DNA from: Lacinutrix sp. Hel_I_90
Lineage (GTDB): Bacteria > Bacteroidota > Bacteroidia > Flavobacteriales > Flavobacteriaceae
Direction: 5' to 3'
Assembly: GCF_000934685.1 (NCBI RefSeq)
Contig: NZ_JYNQ01000001.1
Location: 1,972,501 to 2,036,500 of the forward strand
DNA length: 64,000 bases
Part shown: positions 51,059 through 60,526 of the stretch, one piece after another
Numbering within the stretch: position 1 is the stretch's first letter
Layout: each line of letters begins with the position of its first letter
Program-made: the position numbers and the translations under genes
The notes under the pieces: model-generated
The model's database searches: none
The model's input: only the letters and a program-made list of their open reading frames with translations
Told to the model about the DNA's origin: nothing

Positions 51059-52445
51059 TTTAGGCTTTCCTATCGCCATTATTTTTGCGATACTTTTTGT
51101 CTTTGTATTTTTAATTATTTTAATCAGACGTTATAAACGCTGTCCTTCAGATAGAATACTAGTCGTTTATGGTAAAGTTGGCGGCGGCCAATCTGCCAAA
51201 TGTATCCATGGGGGTGCAGCCTTTATCGTGCCTGTATTTCAGGATTACCAATTTTTAGATTTAACGCCAATCTCAATAGAGGTAAACCTAGTCAACGCCT
51301 TATCTAAACAAAACATTCGTGTTAACGTACCCTCACGTTTTACCATTGGTGTTTCTACAGAGCCTGGTATTATGCAAAATGCTGCTGAAAGATTACTGGG
51401 GCTTAACCAAGGTAATATTCAGGAATTAGCGCAAGAAATCATTTTTGGCCAACTGCGTTTAGTTGTGGCTTCTATGGACATTGAAGAAATTAATAATGAC
51501 CGTGATAAATTCCTAACTAACATTTCTCAAAGTGTAGAATCGGAACTTAAAAAAGTGGGGCTAAAATTAATCAACGTAAACATAACAGATATCGTAGACG
51601 AGTCTGGTTATATTGAAGCTTTAGGTAAAGAAGCTGCTGCACATGCTATTAACGCCGCTCGTAAGTCTGTAGCCGAAAAAACCAGAGACGGTTCTATTGG
51701 TGAAGCTAATGCGGTTCAAGATGAAAGAACCCAGGTTGCCGCTGCCAATGCCCAAGCAGTAGAAGGTGAAAACACAGCGAAAATTGCTGTAGCAAATTCA
51801 GATTCTCTGCGTCGTCAACGTGAAGCAGAAGCAGAACGCGTGGCTATTGCTTCAGAAAAAGTGCAAGGGGCAAAAGCGTTACAAGAATCTTATGCTGCAG
51901 AGCAAGAAGCCGAAGTGGTAAGAGCAGAAAGAGAGCGTTCTTCTCAAATGGCAGATATCATTGTACCTGCCGAAATTGACAAACGTAAAGTTGAGATTGA
52001 TGCTGAAGCTGAAGCTGAACGCATTAGAAGACGTGCAAAAGGTGAAGCAGATGCCATATTATTTAAAGCACAAGCTGAAGCACAAGGTCAATATGAAATT
52101 TTGACGAAACAAGCAGCCGGTATGGAGCAAATTGTTAAAGCTGCAGGAAACAATTCTAAAGACGCTGTTTTATTATTAATCGCAGATAAATTACCAGAAT
52201 TAGTAAGAATGCAGTCTGAAGCGATTAAGAATATTAAAATTGATAAGGTTACTGTTTGGGAAAATGGAGGTGGAAAAGATGGAAAATCATCCACAGCTAA
52301 TTTCTTATCAGGAATGTACAAATCGGTTCCACCATTACAAGAAATGTTTAATATGGCAGGAATGGAGCTTCCAGAATACTTAAAAGGTAAGAACCCAAAA
52401 GGTGATGCTGAAGCAGAAGTTGTAGAAGAAAAAGCTTCAAAATAA
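51027..52445 (+). CDS. Flotillin-family SPFH protein
   Basis: Membrane-scaffold protein of 472 residues. An N-terminal hydrophobic segment is at about 14-34. The SPFH/band 7 domain spans about 38-210. A long Ala/Glu-rich coiled coil (EANAVQDERTQVAAANAQAVEG, EAEAERIRRRAKGEADAILFKAQAEAQGQ) covers about 215-370, and the rest is a flotillin tail with a Lys/Glu-rich end. Start overlaps the NfeD gene by 32 bases. A terminator follows. Flotillins of this type organise membrane microdomains; nothing links it to biotin except position. Confidence 0.94.
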   Translation: MNYLLTQQSFDLGFPIAIIFAILFVFVFLIILIRRYKRCPSDRILVVYGKVGGGQSAKCIHGGAAFIVPVFQDYQFLDLTPISIEVNLVNALSKQNIRVNVPSRFTIGVSTEPGIMQNAAERLLGLNQGNIQELAQEIIFGQLRLVVASMDIEEINNDRDKFLTNISQSVESELKKVGLKLINVNITDIVDESGYIEALGKEAAAHAINAARKSVAEKTRDGSIGEANAVQDERTQVAAANAQAVEGENTAKIAVANSDSLRRQREAEAERVAIASEKVQGAKALQESYAAEQEAEVVRAERERSSQMADIIVPAEIDKRKVEIDAEAEAERIRRRAKGEADAILFKAQAEAQGQYEILTKQAAGMEQIVKAAGNNSKDAVLLLIADKLPELVRMQSEAIKNIKIDKVTVWENGGGKDGKSSTANFLSGMYKSVPPLQEMFNMAGMELPEYLKGKNPKGDAEAEVVEEKASK

Positions 52446-52461
52446 AAGACATAATGACCTT

Positions 52462-52489
52462 TAAAATCCGCTCTCGTAGCGGATTTTTT
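52462..52489 (+). terminator. Rho-independent terminator after the flotillin gene
   Basis: AAATCCGCT and AGCGGATTT arms with a 5-base loop and a T-run, 18 bases past the stop. Confidence 0.85.
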
Positions 52490-52518
52490 ATGACCTATTT
52501 ACAAGAAACCATACACCT

Positions 52519-53481
52519 ATGAACCCTTTACTTAAAATGTTATACATTACTGTGTTTTTAGTCACAGCTTGCAACAATACACAACAAGATCCAGCTATTT
52601 TTGAGCAATTCGAATCTAAATTCTACGACATTGATGGCTATAAAATAAATGTAGAAATTAAAGGCTCTGGAGATCCTATCTTTTTTCTACCAGGTGGACC
52701 CGGAAATTCTCACGATTATATGCAAGGTAATTTTGGGCAGTATTACAAAACGAATACGGTGGTTTTTTTCGATTGGTTGGGCCGGGGAAAGAGCGATGAT
52801 GCCAAGAATCCATCAGAATATTCTGTAGAGAATGATTTAGAAATGATTGAAAAACTAAGAGTCCTTCTTAAATTTGAAAAAATAGCATTAGTAGGGCATT
52901 CCTACGGCACTGTTCCTGCACAAGCTTACGCCATTAAATATCCAGATAATGTAGCCAAAATGGTACTCATTAACGGCTTTCATAGTGGCACGATGTGGCA
53001 AGCCAATTGCGATAGCTATAACCACTATGCCAAAACACATTTTCCTGAAAAATGGCACAAAGTAGACTCTCTTCGCGCTTTAGGCTATTTATCGAGTGAT
53101 AAAGAACTAGCAAGTGTTTACGGTAGTTTTCCAACAAAATATATTTACTATCACAATACTAAATTAACACAAAACACACCAAAAACAGAACACCGTGGTT
53201 GGGCCAACGATGTGTATGTGGCCATCATTGGTAGAGATGGAGACTTCGACGTATCAGGAAGTATGATTCATCAAGATTACCGAAAGGAATTAAAAAACAT
53301 AAAAGCAAAAACATTAATCGTTGCCGGGCGGTATGATGGAGTCTCAACCCCAGAATTTGCAATACAATACAAAAAATTTATGCCACAAGCGCAATTTGAA
53401 ATGTTCGAGAATAGCGGGCATAACCCCTATTTAGAAGAGCCTAAAAAATTCTTTAAAATCTTTAACACTTTTATTAAATGA
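52519..53481 (+). CDS. Alpha/beta-hydrolase lipoprotein, proline iminopeptidase-like
   Basis: Exported lipoprotein of 320 residues; lipobox VTAC near 15-18. The hydrolase domain has PGGPGNSHDYM near 52 (oxyanion), VFFDWLGRGKSDD near 76, nucleophile GHSYGTVPAQAYA near 119, the acid in VAGRYDGVSTP near 268, and His in ENSGHNPYLEEP near 301. The triad is complete and the sequence is closest to proline iminopeptidase-type hydrolases. Although it lies before bioB, the lipoprotein signal argues against a BioH role in the cytoplasm. Its stop overlaps the next start (ATGA). Confidence 0.87.
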   Translation: MNPLLKMLYITVFLVTACNNTQQDPAIFEQFESKFYDIDGYKINVEIKGSGDPIFFLPGGPGNSHDYMQGNFGQYYKTNTVVFFDWLGRGKSDDAKNPSEYSVENDLEMIEKLRVLLKFEKIALVGHSYGTVPAQAYAIKYPDNVAKMVLINGFHSGTMWQANCDSYNHYAKTHFPEKWHKVDSLRALGYLSSDKELASVYGSFPTKYIYYHNTKLTQNTPKTEHRGWANDVYVAIIGRDGDFDVSGSMIHQDYRKELKNIKAKTLIVAGRYDGVSTPEFAIQYKKFMPQAQFEMFENSGHNPYLEEPKKFFKIFNTFIK

Positions 53482-53948
53482 ATAAAATAGTATACAAACG
53501 TAAAGTACCAATAATGAAAATGGCTTTTGGTATATCATTCTTTCTCTTAGGCTTTTCTTTCCTCTTTCATTTTTATGGATTTATTCTTTGCGGTATGTCT
53601 GTTTTCTTTTTCTATACAGACGGTTCCGAAATAGATTTGTCTTCTAAAACCTACAGAACCTTTCATTCTTTATTTGGTTTTCGTTTTGGTCAATGGAAAA
53701 CACTACCAGACGTCGAATATGTTTCTGTTTTTAAAACTGCAGAAATAAACACTGTAAGATCATTAGGAGCAGAAGCAAATGTAAAAAGTGATATCATTCA
53801 GTTAAATTTATTTTATAACAGAAATCAAAAAATTACGGCCTACAGAACCAAAGATGAAGACGATGCCTTTAAAGTAGCTGGAGAAATTGCACAAATACTA
53901 AATATCGACATTTTAGATGCAACACAGGCAGAATCTAAATGGTTGTAG
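53478..53948 (+). CDS. Hypothetical membrane protein
   Basis: Protein of 156 residues that I do not recognise. Two close hydrophobic segments (MAFGISFFLLGFSFLFHFYGFILCGMSVFFFY at about 14-46) form a hairpin. The remaining part looks like a PH-like beta domain (SEIDLSSKTYRTFHSLFGFRFGQWKTLPDVEYVSVFK). It overlaps the lipoprotein gene by four bases (ATGA), so they are translationally coupled and may work together. Ends ESKWL. Confidence 0.75.
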   Translation: MNKIVYKRKVPIMKMAFGISFFLLGFSFLFHFYGFILCGMSVFFFYTDGSEIDLSSKTYRTFHSLFGFRFGQWKTLPDVEYVSVFKTAEINTVRSLGAEANVKSDIIQLNLFYNRNQKITAYRTKDEDDAFKVAGEIAQILNIDILDATQAESKWL

Positions 53949-54104
53949 GCATTTATAATTGCTATATAGATTTAATTACTTGTAATTACCCCAATAAAAA
54001 ATGCTATTTTAATAGATTCAAAACCTGCACGTCTTTAAAGTTTTCAGAATTACAAATTATGTGTAAAATTTTAAATTTTAATATTTTATGTAAATGGTTA
54101 TAAC

Positions 54105-54112
54105 TATTTTTG
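54105..54112 (+). promoter_or_regulatory. -7 promoter box of bioB
   Basis: TATTTTTG, a full TAnnTTTG match, 24 bases before the ATG at 54137. The TTG at its end (54110) is an apparent start codon but lies in the promoter. No clear -33 TTG. Confidence 0.5.
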
Positions 54113-54136
54113 AATCCAACAAACAGACACGATTTT

Positions 54137-55231
54137 ATGAGCGAGATAAAACACAATTGGACTAAAGAACAAATTTTAGACATCTATAACAAACCTTTAA
54201 TGGAATTGCTTTACGAAGCGGCTACGGTACATAGGTTGCATCACGATCCAAACACGGTTCAGGTAAGCACATTACTGTCTATTAAAACTGGAGGTTGTCC
54301 TGAGGATTGTGGGTATTGCCCACAAGCTGCAAGATATCACACAGACATTGAAGGCAATGACTTAATGAGTGTTCAACAAGTGAAAGCGCAGGCTTTACGT
54401 GCAAAATCATCTGGAAGTTCTCGTGTTTGTATGGGTGCTGCTTGGCGTAATGTTAAAGATGGCGCAGAGTTTGACCAGGTTTTAGAAATGGTGCGCACCA
54501 TTAACAAATTGGACATGGAAGTCTGTTGTACTTTAGGCATGATTACAGAGAATCAAGCCCAGCGTTTAGCTGAAGCTGGTTTATACGCCTACAACCACAA
54601 TTTAGATTCCTCTGAAGACTATTATAAAGAAGTTATCTCTACACGTGGTTTTGAAGACCGTTTAAAAACGATTGACAATGTTCGTAAAACAAATGTAACC
54701 GTTTGCTCTGGGGGTATTATTGGCATGGGAGAAGCTATTGAAGACCGAGCGGGTATGCTTATTGCCTTAGCTACTTTAAATCCGCAACCAGAATCGGTAC
54801 CTATAAACGCTTTAGTACCTGTTGAGGGCACACCTTTAGCAGAAGAAAAACCAGTCTCTATCTGGGATATGATTAGAATGGTCGCTACAACTAGAATCAT
54901 CATGCCAGAAACCCAAGTACGGCTAAGTGCTGGTAGAACAGAAATGAGTCGCGAAGGTCAAGCCATTTGTTTCTTTGCAGGTGCTAACTCAATTTTTGCA
55001 GGAGACAAGCTCTTAACCACACCAAATCCTGATGTCAATGAGGATATGAAAATGTTTGAAATGTTAGGATTGAATCCACAGAAACCATTCATTAAAAAAA
55101 TGAAGCCAGAATCTGTAGAAGCCAAAGATTCTCAATTTGAAGCTTTAGGTGAAAAACCTAAATGGTCTAGACCAGAACATAAAATTGAGCGCAATGAGGA
55201 AGCAAAGCAAAAAGCGAAGACAGCTAAATAG
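54137..55231 (+). CDS. bioB: Biotin synthase
   Basis: Radical SAM enzyme that inserts sulfur into dethiobiotin, the last step of biotin synthesis. From the ATG at 54137 (MSEIKHNWTKEQILDIYNKPL) it has 364 residues. The SAM-cluster cysteines C54, C58 and C61 are in GGCPEDCGYCPQAARYH. SSRVCMGAAWRN near 97, VCCTLGM near 127, YNHNLDSS near 152 and GRTEMSREGQAICFFAGANSIF near 268 are all present, including residues for the second cluster. The tail beyond about 330 is long and Lys/Glu-rich. It has its own promoter, apart from bioFDA. Confidence 0.97.
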   Translation: MSEIKHNWTKEQILDIYNKPLMELLYEAATVHRLHHDPNTVQVSTLLSIKTGGCPEDCGYCPQAARYHTDIEGNDLMSVQQVKAQALRAKSSGSSRVCMGAAWRNVKDGAEFDQVLEMVRTINKLDMEVCCTLGMITENQAQRLAEAGLYAYNHNLDSSEDYYKEVISTRGFEDRLKTIDNVRKTNVTVCSGGIIGMGEAIEDRAGMLIALATLNPQPESVPINALVPVEGTPLAEEKPVSIWDMIRMVATTRIIMPETQVRLSAGRTEMSREGQAICFFAGANSIFAGDKLLTTPNPDVNEDMKMFEMLGLNPQKPFIKKMKPESVEAKDSQFEALGEKPKWSRPEHKIERNEEAKQKAKTAK

Positions 55232-55303
55232 TTAAATTATTATTATAAAAGCTTCAATTCCGTAACCTTTTCTTAACTTTATCGGTATAAAACATCTAAT
55301 TTT

Positions 55304-56167
55304 TTGAAATTGAATCTTCAAGATATACCAAGAGTAAAAACAATTTCGAAAGAAGTGTTTATTCGCGATTATTTTAAACCACAAAAGCCTGTGGTTATTG
55401 AGCAATTTATAGAAGATTGGCCAGCCTATTCCAAATGGAACTTAGAATTTATAAAACAAATAGCTGGCGATAAAATTGTACCCCTTTACGACGACAGGCC
55501 TGTTAATTACAAAGACGGATTTAATGAGCCTCATGCGCAGATGAAGATGAGTGATTATATCGATTTATTGAAGCGTGAACCTACAAAACTCAGGATTTTT
55601 CTTTGGAATGTTTTAAAGGAAGTCCCGCAACTTCAAAAAGATTTTACCTTTCCAGATTTTGGGTTGAAACTTATGAAAGGTTTGCCCATGCTGTTTTTTG
55701 GAGGATCCAATTCACACACCTTCATGCATTATGATATTGATTTAGCGAATATTTTTCATTTCCATTTCGAAGGTAAAAAAAAATGCATCTTATTCGACCA
55801 AGAGCAAAACAATTATTTGTATAAAATCCCCTATTCATTAATAGTACGGGAAGATATTAATTTTGCAAATCCAGATTTTGAAAAATGGCCTGCTTTGGAA
55901 AAAGCAAAAGGCTGGGAGTGCGAATTGAATCATGGGGAGGTTTTATATATGCCAGAAGGCTATTGGCATTATATGCGTTATATTACACCTGGGTTCTCTA
56001 TGAGTCTTCGTGCTGTTGCAAGACATCCAAAAACATTAGGTCATGCTATTTATAACCTGTTTTTTATGCGTACTTTAGATACTATTATGCGCCGTGTAAA
56101 AGGTCAAAAATGGATTGATTGGAAAAACAAAAAAGCAATAACAAATACTAATAAATACATACAATAA
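55304..56167 (+). CDS. Cupin/JmjC-like Fe(II) oxygenase family protein
   Basis: Protein of 287 residues similar to JmjC-fold cupin_8 hydroxylases. The predicted iron ligands are the His and Asp of FMHYDIDLANIFHFHFEGKKKC near 146 and the late His in GEVLYMPEGYWHYMRY near 220. The N-terminal segment KPVVIEQFIEDWPAYSKW near 27 is the usual family start. The first in-frame start is a TTG at 55304 (MKLNLQ); another TTG is at 55310, and no ATG is suitable. It may be co-transcribed with bioB (72-base gap) and with the next gene (one-base gap). The substrate, protein or small molecule, is not known. Confidence 0.82.
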   Translation: MKLNLQDIPRVKTISKEVFIRDYFKPQKPVVIEQFIEDWPAYSKWNLEFIKQIAGDKIVPLYDDRPVNYKDGFNEPHAQMKMSDYIDLLKREPTKLRIFLWNVLKEVPQLQKDFTFPDFGLKLMKGLPMLFFGGSNSHTFMHYDIDLANIFHFHFEGKKKCILFDQEQNNYLYKIPYSLIVREDINFANPDFEKWPALEKAKGWECELNHGEVLYMPEGYWHYMRYITPGFSMSLRAVARHPKTLGHAIYNLFFMRTLDTIMRRVKGQKWIDWKNKKAITNTNKYIQ

Positions 56168-56168
56168 A

Positions 56169-56660
56169 ATGAAAAAAATAGTCCTTATAGCATTTTTACT
56201 AGCAGCTTATTTAGGAAATGCACAAGCATTCACAGGAAAGGATGACAAAAAATTATTTGTAGGAGCTAATTTACAGGAAAATGCGACGGGCATTACCATT
56301 GGTTTAGATTACGGTATGGGTGAAAACATTTCGTTGGGTATAAGTAGTGCCTATGCTTTAAATTTATCTAATGATTTAACTGCAGATTTTGTAGATCGTT
56401 TCGATTTAAGAGGGCGATTTAATGCTAATTTAGGCAATGTTTTAAACATTAGTGATAACTTAGATGTGTATCCAGGTTTGAGTTTAGGCTTAAAAAACTT
56501 TGGAGGTCATTTTGGTATACGCTATCTTTTTACTTCTGGTTTTGGTGTTTATAGCGAAGTAGGAACAACTTTTGCAAAATACAATACGGACAACTTAACT
56601 GAGGCAGAACAAATTCACAATCAATTTGTAGCAAATATTGGCGCTATTTTTAATCTGTAA
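56169..56660 (+). CDS. Small outer-membrane beta-barrel protein (DUF6646-like)
   Basis: Exported protein of 163 residues. The signal peptide ends LGNAQA at 19. The rest is alternating beta strands (LFVGANLQENATGITIGLDYGMGENISLGIS, GLSLGLKNFGGHFGIRYLF), as in an 8-strand barrel, ending NIGAIFNL. It resembles the flavobacterial DUF6646 family. It starts one base after the JmjC-like gene. Function unknown. Confidence 0.82.
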   Translation: MKKIVLIAFLLAAYLGNAQAFTGKDDKKLFVGANLQENATGITIGLDYGMGENISLGISSAYALNLSNDLTADFVDRFDLRGRFNANLGNVLNISDNLDVYPGLSLGLKNFGGHFGIRYLFTSGFGVYSEVGTTFAKYNTDNLTEAEQIHNQFVANIGAIFNL

Positions 56661-56679
56661 TGCTACTTTTAAACAAACT

Positions 56680-56720
56680 AAAAAGCCTTTCAATATCTAA
56701 TTGAAAGGCTTTTCTTTTTA
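56680..56720. terminator. Bidirectional terminator between the barrel gene and recX
   Basis: Perfect 14-base arms AAAAGCCTTTCAAT and ATTGAAAGGCTTTT with a 5-base loop and T/A runs on both sides, between convergent genes. Confidence 0.93.
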
Positions 56721-56722
56721 AG

Positions 56723-57199
56723 TTATTTTATCAATTCATTGGTCTTTTCGTAGACCAAATGCGACTCCCAGCCACGGTATAATAAATAGTCTATTAATTT
56801 CTTTTTCTTCTTTAGTTTATTGCTTTCAAATATGGCATTGGCTTTTTTTTCGGCTAACTCATTAAAAACGTCGATATACTCATCTTCTGAAATTTCTTTA
56901 AACGCCTGATTGATGTTAAATTTAGAGATGTCCTTCTTCTTTAATTCAATAAGAAGACGCCGTCGTCCCCATTTTTTAATTCTAAACTTACCACTAACGT
57001 AAGTTTTGGCAAAGCGTTCCTCATTAAGATAGTTGTGCTCTAAAAGGTGTACAATGATAACATCTGTAGCTTCAGCTATCATATTCATGTTTTTTAACTT
57101 CTGCCTTACCTCTTGATGACAACGCTCTTGATAAGCACAGTAGTGTTCTAACTTTTTAGTCGCCTGTTCTACTGTATACGTTTTTATGTTTTGGTACAT
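56723..57199 (-). CDS. recX: Regulatory protein RecX
   Basis: Small helical protein that controls RecA filaments. The ATG at 57199 gives 158 residues (MYQNIKTYTVEQATKKL), matching the usual RecX start; the frame opens further up at 57247 but that part is hydrophobic and contains the promoter. YCAYQERCHQEVRQKLKN near 18-35 and LNEERFAKTYVSGKFRIKKWGRRRLLIELKKKDI near 58-91 are the RecX repeat signatures. A full promoter ends four bases before the ATG, predicting a leaderless message. recA is not in the window. Confidence 0.93.
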   Translation of the reverse strand: MYQNIKTYTVEQATKKLEHYCAYQERCHQEVRQKLKNMNMIAEATDVIIVHLLEHNYLNEERFAKTYVSGKFRIKKWGRRRLLIELKKKDISKFNINQAFKEISEDEYIDVFNELAEKKANAIFESNKLKKKKKLIDYLLYRGWESHLVYEKTNELIK

Positions 57200-57203
57200 A
57201 TTC

Positions 57204-57232
57204 CAAAAATAAGCGATTAAAAAATAATACAA
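57204..57232 (-). promoter_or_regulatory. recX promoter, full TTG-N18-TAnnTTTG
   Basis: On the minus strand TTG (57232-57230), 18 bases, TATTTTTG (57211-57204), then GAAT and the recX ATG. The layout is the same as at uvrC. Confidence 0.65.
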
Positions 57233-57396
57233 AAAATCCTGTTGCATTAAAAAGGTTCAACCTACTAATTAAACCTTTTCTTATTAATTTCCTGTCTCAT
57301 CAGTCTACCGTATCAAAATAAATTCACATCACATCTAATTATTTAAAAATCGGGAAAAAGATTAAAATAATTAAGAGCACCTCAGCCCCTGCTTTT

Positions 57397-59826
57397 TTAT
57401 AAGTTATATTTAAGAGATACTATTAAGTTTCTACCAGGACTCGAAATACCAGAGGAATAGGTTCTATAGCGTTGGTCTGTTATGTTTTCTAAACTTGCTG
57501 TTACAGTAGTCGCTCTATTTATTTGATATTGAGTTCTCAGATTAAGTGTGTACCATGACGGTGAATAGGGATTTCCATTTTGGTCTAAAGCATACAAATA
57601 CTCTTTCTCTTTCTCAGAAGGCGCTAGTTGATTATAATCAAGCGTGTTATTATAATTTAAGAACCCATCAACTTTTAGAGATTTATTTTGCCAAACCAAA
57701 TGTGTGTTTCCAAAATTTGGAGCGACATGTCTAACAGGTACTTCAACGCCATCAGTCTCTTCTGTTCCGCCAGTAATATTATATTGTGAGGTTAATTTGA
57801 GAGCATTACTGAAATTTACTTTAGCTCCAATTTCAAAACCATAAATCCAAGATTTCGAGGCATTTTGTATAGACTGTACCTCACTTAGTTCTCCATCGTA
57901 AAAAATTTCAGTTTCACCATTCAAAGTGCCATGTCGTCTTACTAAAGCATTATCTAAATACGTATAATACGTTGCTGTATCTAAAATGAAAACACCATCA
58001 AAATTTAATTTTAAACCAAGTTCACCTCCATAAGCATATTCTGGCATTAAACTTTCATTTGGGACGACTACTGAGCCTGGTTCTGAGTCGAACACCTTAC
58101 CAATATCGTCTATATTGGGTGCTCTAAAAGCAGAAGATGCATTCAATCGCCATTGCATGGTGTCATTAGGAGACCAACTTACGCCTGCACTTCCTGTAAA
58201 AGCACTTGCCTTATTAGTTGAAGCTCTGAAGGGTAAATTTAAAAACACATTGTTTTCAGAAAAATCTGCATGTGAAACGACATAATTGTATCGTATTCCA
58301 GATTGAAATACCACAGTGTTATTAGGCTTATATTTTATGTTTCCATATACCGCGGCAGATTGCCAAGTAGATCCGTTTGGATATCGTGTGACTATTGGCC
58401 GTGTTTCCGAATTTTCTATGTTTTCTTCAAAAGCTTCCGAATTTACTTTATTATAAACATACTCAAGACCATAGAACAAAGTAGTACTTCTGCTCAACGC
58501 CTTTTCTAAGTCCAAATTAAAAGAAAGTGCGTTTACCAACTCCTCTCTATTATTTCGAATTGCAGATTGAAACCCACGATCTATTCTACTTTCTTCAAAA
58601 TTTTGATAGGCGGCAGTAGCCTGAATTTTATCATATAAATTTGAACTACTACTTAACTTTGTTACATTTAAATTAGTCATAAACCATTTTTGTGGTCCAT
58701 AATACCACTCAGCAGATCGCAGTGTTTGATTACGATAACGAATAAGTCTATCGTATCTTGGGTTATCTGAACTAGCAGTGTAGAAAACACCTAAGTCAAA
58801 CGTTAAGTTTTCTTTGGGTTCATAACGCACTTTCTGCATGAGATTCACCTGATTATAACCAGAAAATTTTTGAATTAACGGATTGCTATTTTCTACAATC
58901 ACATCTTCACCATTATTTGTCACAACAAATTCAGGCCGTAAATACGCTTCTGGACCATGACTTCCCATTCTTAAATCATCAAAAGAAGTATAACTAAGAT
59001 TGGATATAAAGGCCCATTTTTTCAAACCATAATTAAATCCGAGGTGTGCGGTTTTTTCATTGCTTGCTGTTGCATAGCGCAAGACTGCTTGTGTTTGTAT
59101 AAAGGTAGCCTCTGAATAGGACACCTGCGGTTTATGTGTGTAAAAACTCATAACGCCACCGATGGCATCACTACCATAAATAACGTTTCCTGCTCCCAGG
59201 GATACTTCTGTATTTTGAATAGAAAACGGATCGATAGAAATTACGTTTTGAATATTTCCACCTCTAAAAATAGCATTATTCATACGCACACCATCTATAG
59301 TGATTAAAAGTCTATTTGTAGAAAACCCCCTAATTATTGGACTTCCACCTCCCAATTGACTTTTTTGAATATAGACTTGACCTGACGCTTCTAATAGATC
59401 TGCACTAGTTTGTGGATTAGTAAAGCTTATAGTTTTAGCATTAATACTTATTATTTTTTTTGGAATATCTCTCTTACTTTCTTCAAATTTTGAACCAGAG
59501 ATAACAATTTCATCCAAGCCTTCTGCCTTTTGCTCCAATAAAACTGTTCCATTTTTTATGTCCTTTATTTTTATGGAAAACAAATGATAACCAATGTGCT
59601 TGAAGTAAACAGTTTCACTTTTATTAAAAGGATTTAAATTTATTTTACCATAAAAATCACTAATTGCGCTTTTATTCTGTTCTTTATTATAGACTGCAAC
59701 TTCTACTATTGGCTCTTTTGTTTCTATATTTAAAACGGTAATTTCTTGCGCTACAGCATCAATGCTAAAGCATATAAGAATTAAAAAGAAGAAAAAAACA
59801 GAGGTATTTTTACTTAAAAACGTCAT
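57397..59826 (-). CDS. TonB-dependent receptor, haem receptor-like
   Basis: Outer-membrane importer of 809 residues. The signal peptide ends DAVAQ near 27. A short carboxypeptidase-like domain (TVLNIETKEPIVEVAVYNKEQN) follows. The plug has PIIRGFSTNRLLITIDGVRMNNAIFRGGNIQNV near 162-195, typical of haem and haemoglobin receptors. The barrel has FRAPNIDDIGKVFD near 565 and VPNESLMPEYAYGGELG near 585, similar to the FRAP and NPNL boxes. It starts 17 bases inside the end of recO. The haem assignment is an inference. Confidence 0.9.
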   Translation of the reverse strand: MTFLSKNTSVFFFFLILICFSIDAVAQEITVLNIETKEPIVEVAVYNKEQNKSAISDFYGKINLNPFNKSETVYFKHIGYHLFSIKIKDIKNGTVLLEQKAEGLDEIVISGSKFEESKRDIPKKIISINAKTISFTNPQTSADLLEASGQVYIQKSQLGGGSPIIRGFSTNRLLITIDGVRMNNAIFRGGNIQNVISIDPFSIQNTEVSLGAGNVIYGSDAIGGVMSFYTHKPQVSYSEATFIQTQAVLRYATASNEKTAHLGFNYGLKKWAFISNLSYTSFDDLRMGSHGPEAYLRPEFVVTNNGEDVIVENSNPLIQKFSGYNQVNLMQKVRYEPKENLTFDLGVFYTASSDNPRYDRLIRYRNQTLRSAEWYYGPQKWFMTNLNVTKLSSSSNLYDKIQATAAYQNFEESRIDRGFQSAIRNNREELVNALSFNLDLEKALSRSTTLFYGLEYVYNKVNSEAFEENIENSETRPIVTRYPNGSTWQSAAVYGNIKYKPNNTVVFQSGIRYNYVVSHADFSENNVFLNLPFRASTNKASAFTGSAGVSWSPNDTMQWRLNASSAFRAPNIDDIGKVFDSEPGSVVVPNESLMPEYAYGGELGLKLNFDGVFILDTATYYTYLDNALVRRHGTLNGETEIFYDGELSEVQSIQNASKSWIYGFEIGAKVNFSNALKLTSQYNITGGTEETDGVEVPVRHVAPNFGNTHLVWQNKSLKVDGFLNYNNTLDYNQLAPSEKEKEYLYALDQNGNPYSPSWYTLNLRTQYQINRATTVTASLENITDQRYRTYSSGISSPGRNLIVSLKYNL

Positions 59827-60526
59827 TAAATATTTGTAGGGATTTTGGTTTTTTAAAGCTTCCCAAATGTAATTCGAAATACAATAAGATAAAACTTAAA
59901 AAAGACTGTCTTTGTTTTGCGTTAATTTTTACTGTTTCTAACGCATCAAATGTTGTGCCTAACAGTTGTTTTAGTAACATTAAATTTTCTCCTTCCAAAT
60001 GGTATCTACTTGTGTTTTTAATCACAAACGCCCCATCTTCCATATTAAAATGAGGGGCATCAATTTGCGATGTATCGGGATAAAAACCCAAGTGTTTTGA
60101 TAGATTTAACAAAAATAATAAATGGAAATTAGCATACTGGTCATGTGCGTCCAACCACTGTAAGGTTGCTTCTAAATAATTAAAAAGCGTATCATTTTGT
60201 TCTTCTTCCTGAAGCGACATAGAGAGTACTTCAGCTAAAAACATAACGATAGCACTTTTTAAAACATTGGTATGTAAACTAGAGTAAAGGTGGTTGATTT
60301 TAACTTCTTTAATATACTGTAAGCCTCGGGAAGGTTTATGATCTGTAGTTAACTGCAATTGTGTCAATAGCTGATAGTATGCTACTTTTGACCCTTTTGC
60401 GTTTTTTAAAACACCTCGTAACAGATAACTTACAATTCCCTCTTTTTGTGTGTAGCACTTAACTATTAAATCGTTATCTCTATATTTAATTTTAGACAGA
60501 ACAATAGCATTGGTTGTAACCAGCAT
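59810..60526 (-). CDS. recO: DNA repair protein RecO
   Basis: Recombination mediator that helps load RecA with RecR. It has 238 residues with the OB-fold start MLVTTNAIVLSKIKYRDNDLIVKCYTQKEGIVSYLLRGV and a helical C-terminal part. It lacks the four-Cys zinc site of some homologues. It overlaps the upstream PorZ-like gene by one base and the downstream receptor by 17 bases, so all three are one transcript. Confidence 0.92.
   Translation of the reverse strand: MLVTTNAIVLSKIKYRDNDLIVKCYTQKEGIVSYLLRGVLKNAKGSKVAYYQLLTQLQLTTDHKPSRGLQYIKEVKINHLYSSLHTNVLKSAIVMFLAEVLSMSLQEEEQNDTLFNYLEATLQWLDAHDQYANFHLLFLLNLSKHLGFYPDTSQIDAPHFNMEDGAFVIKNTSRYHLEGENLMLLKQLLGTTFDALETVKINAKQRQSFLSFILLYFELHLGSFKKPKSLQIFNDVFK

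Noticed and set aside
52519-53481. Hydrolase lipoprotein as the missing BioH
   Set aside because: It carries a lipoprotein signal, so it acts outside the cytoplasm, and its sequence is closer to proline iminopeptidase.
57200-57247. Upstream extension of recX to the ATG at 57247
   Set aside because: Adds a hydrophobic non-family leader and overlaps the promoter of recX.
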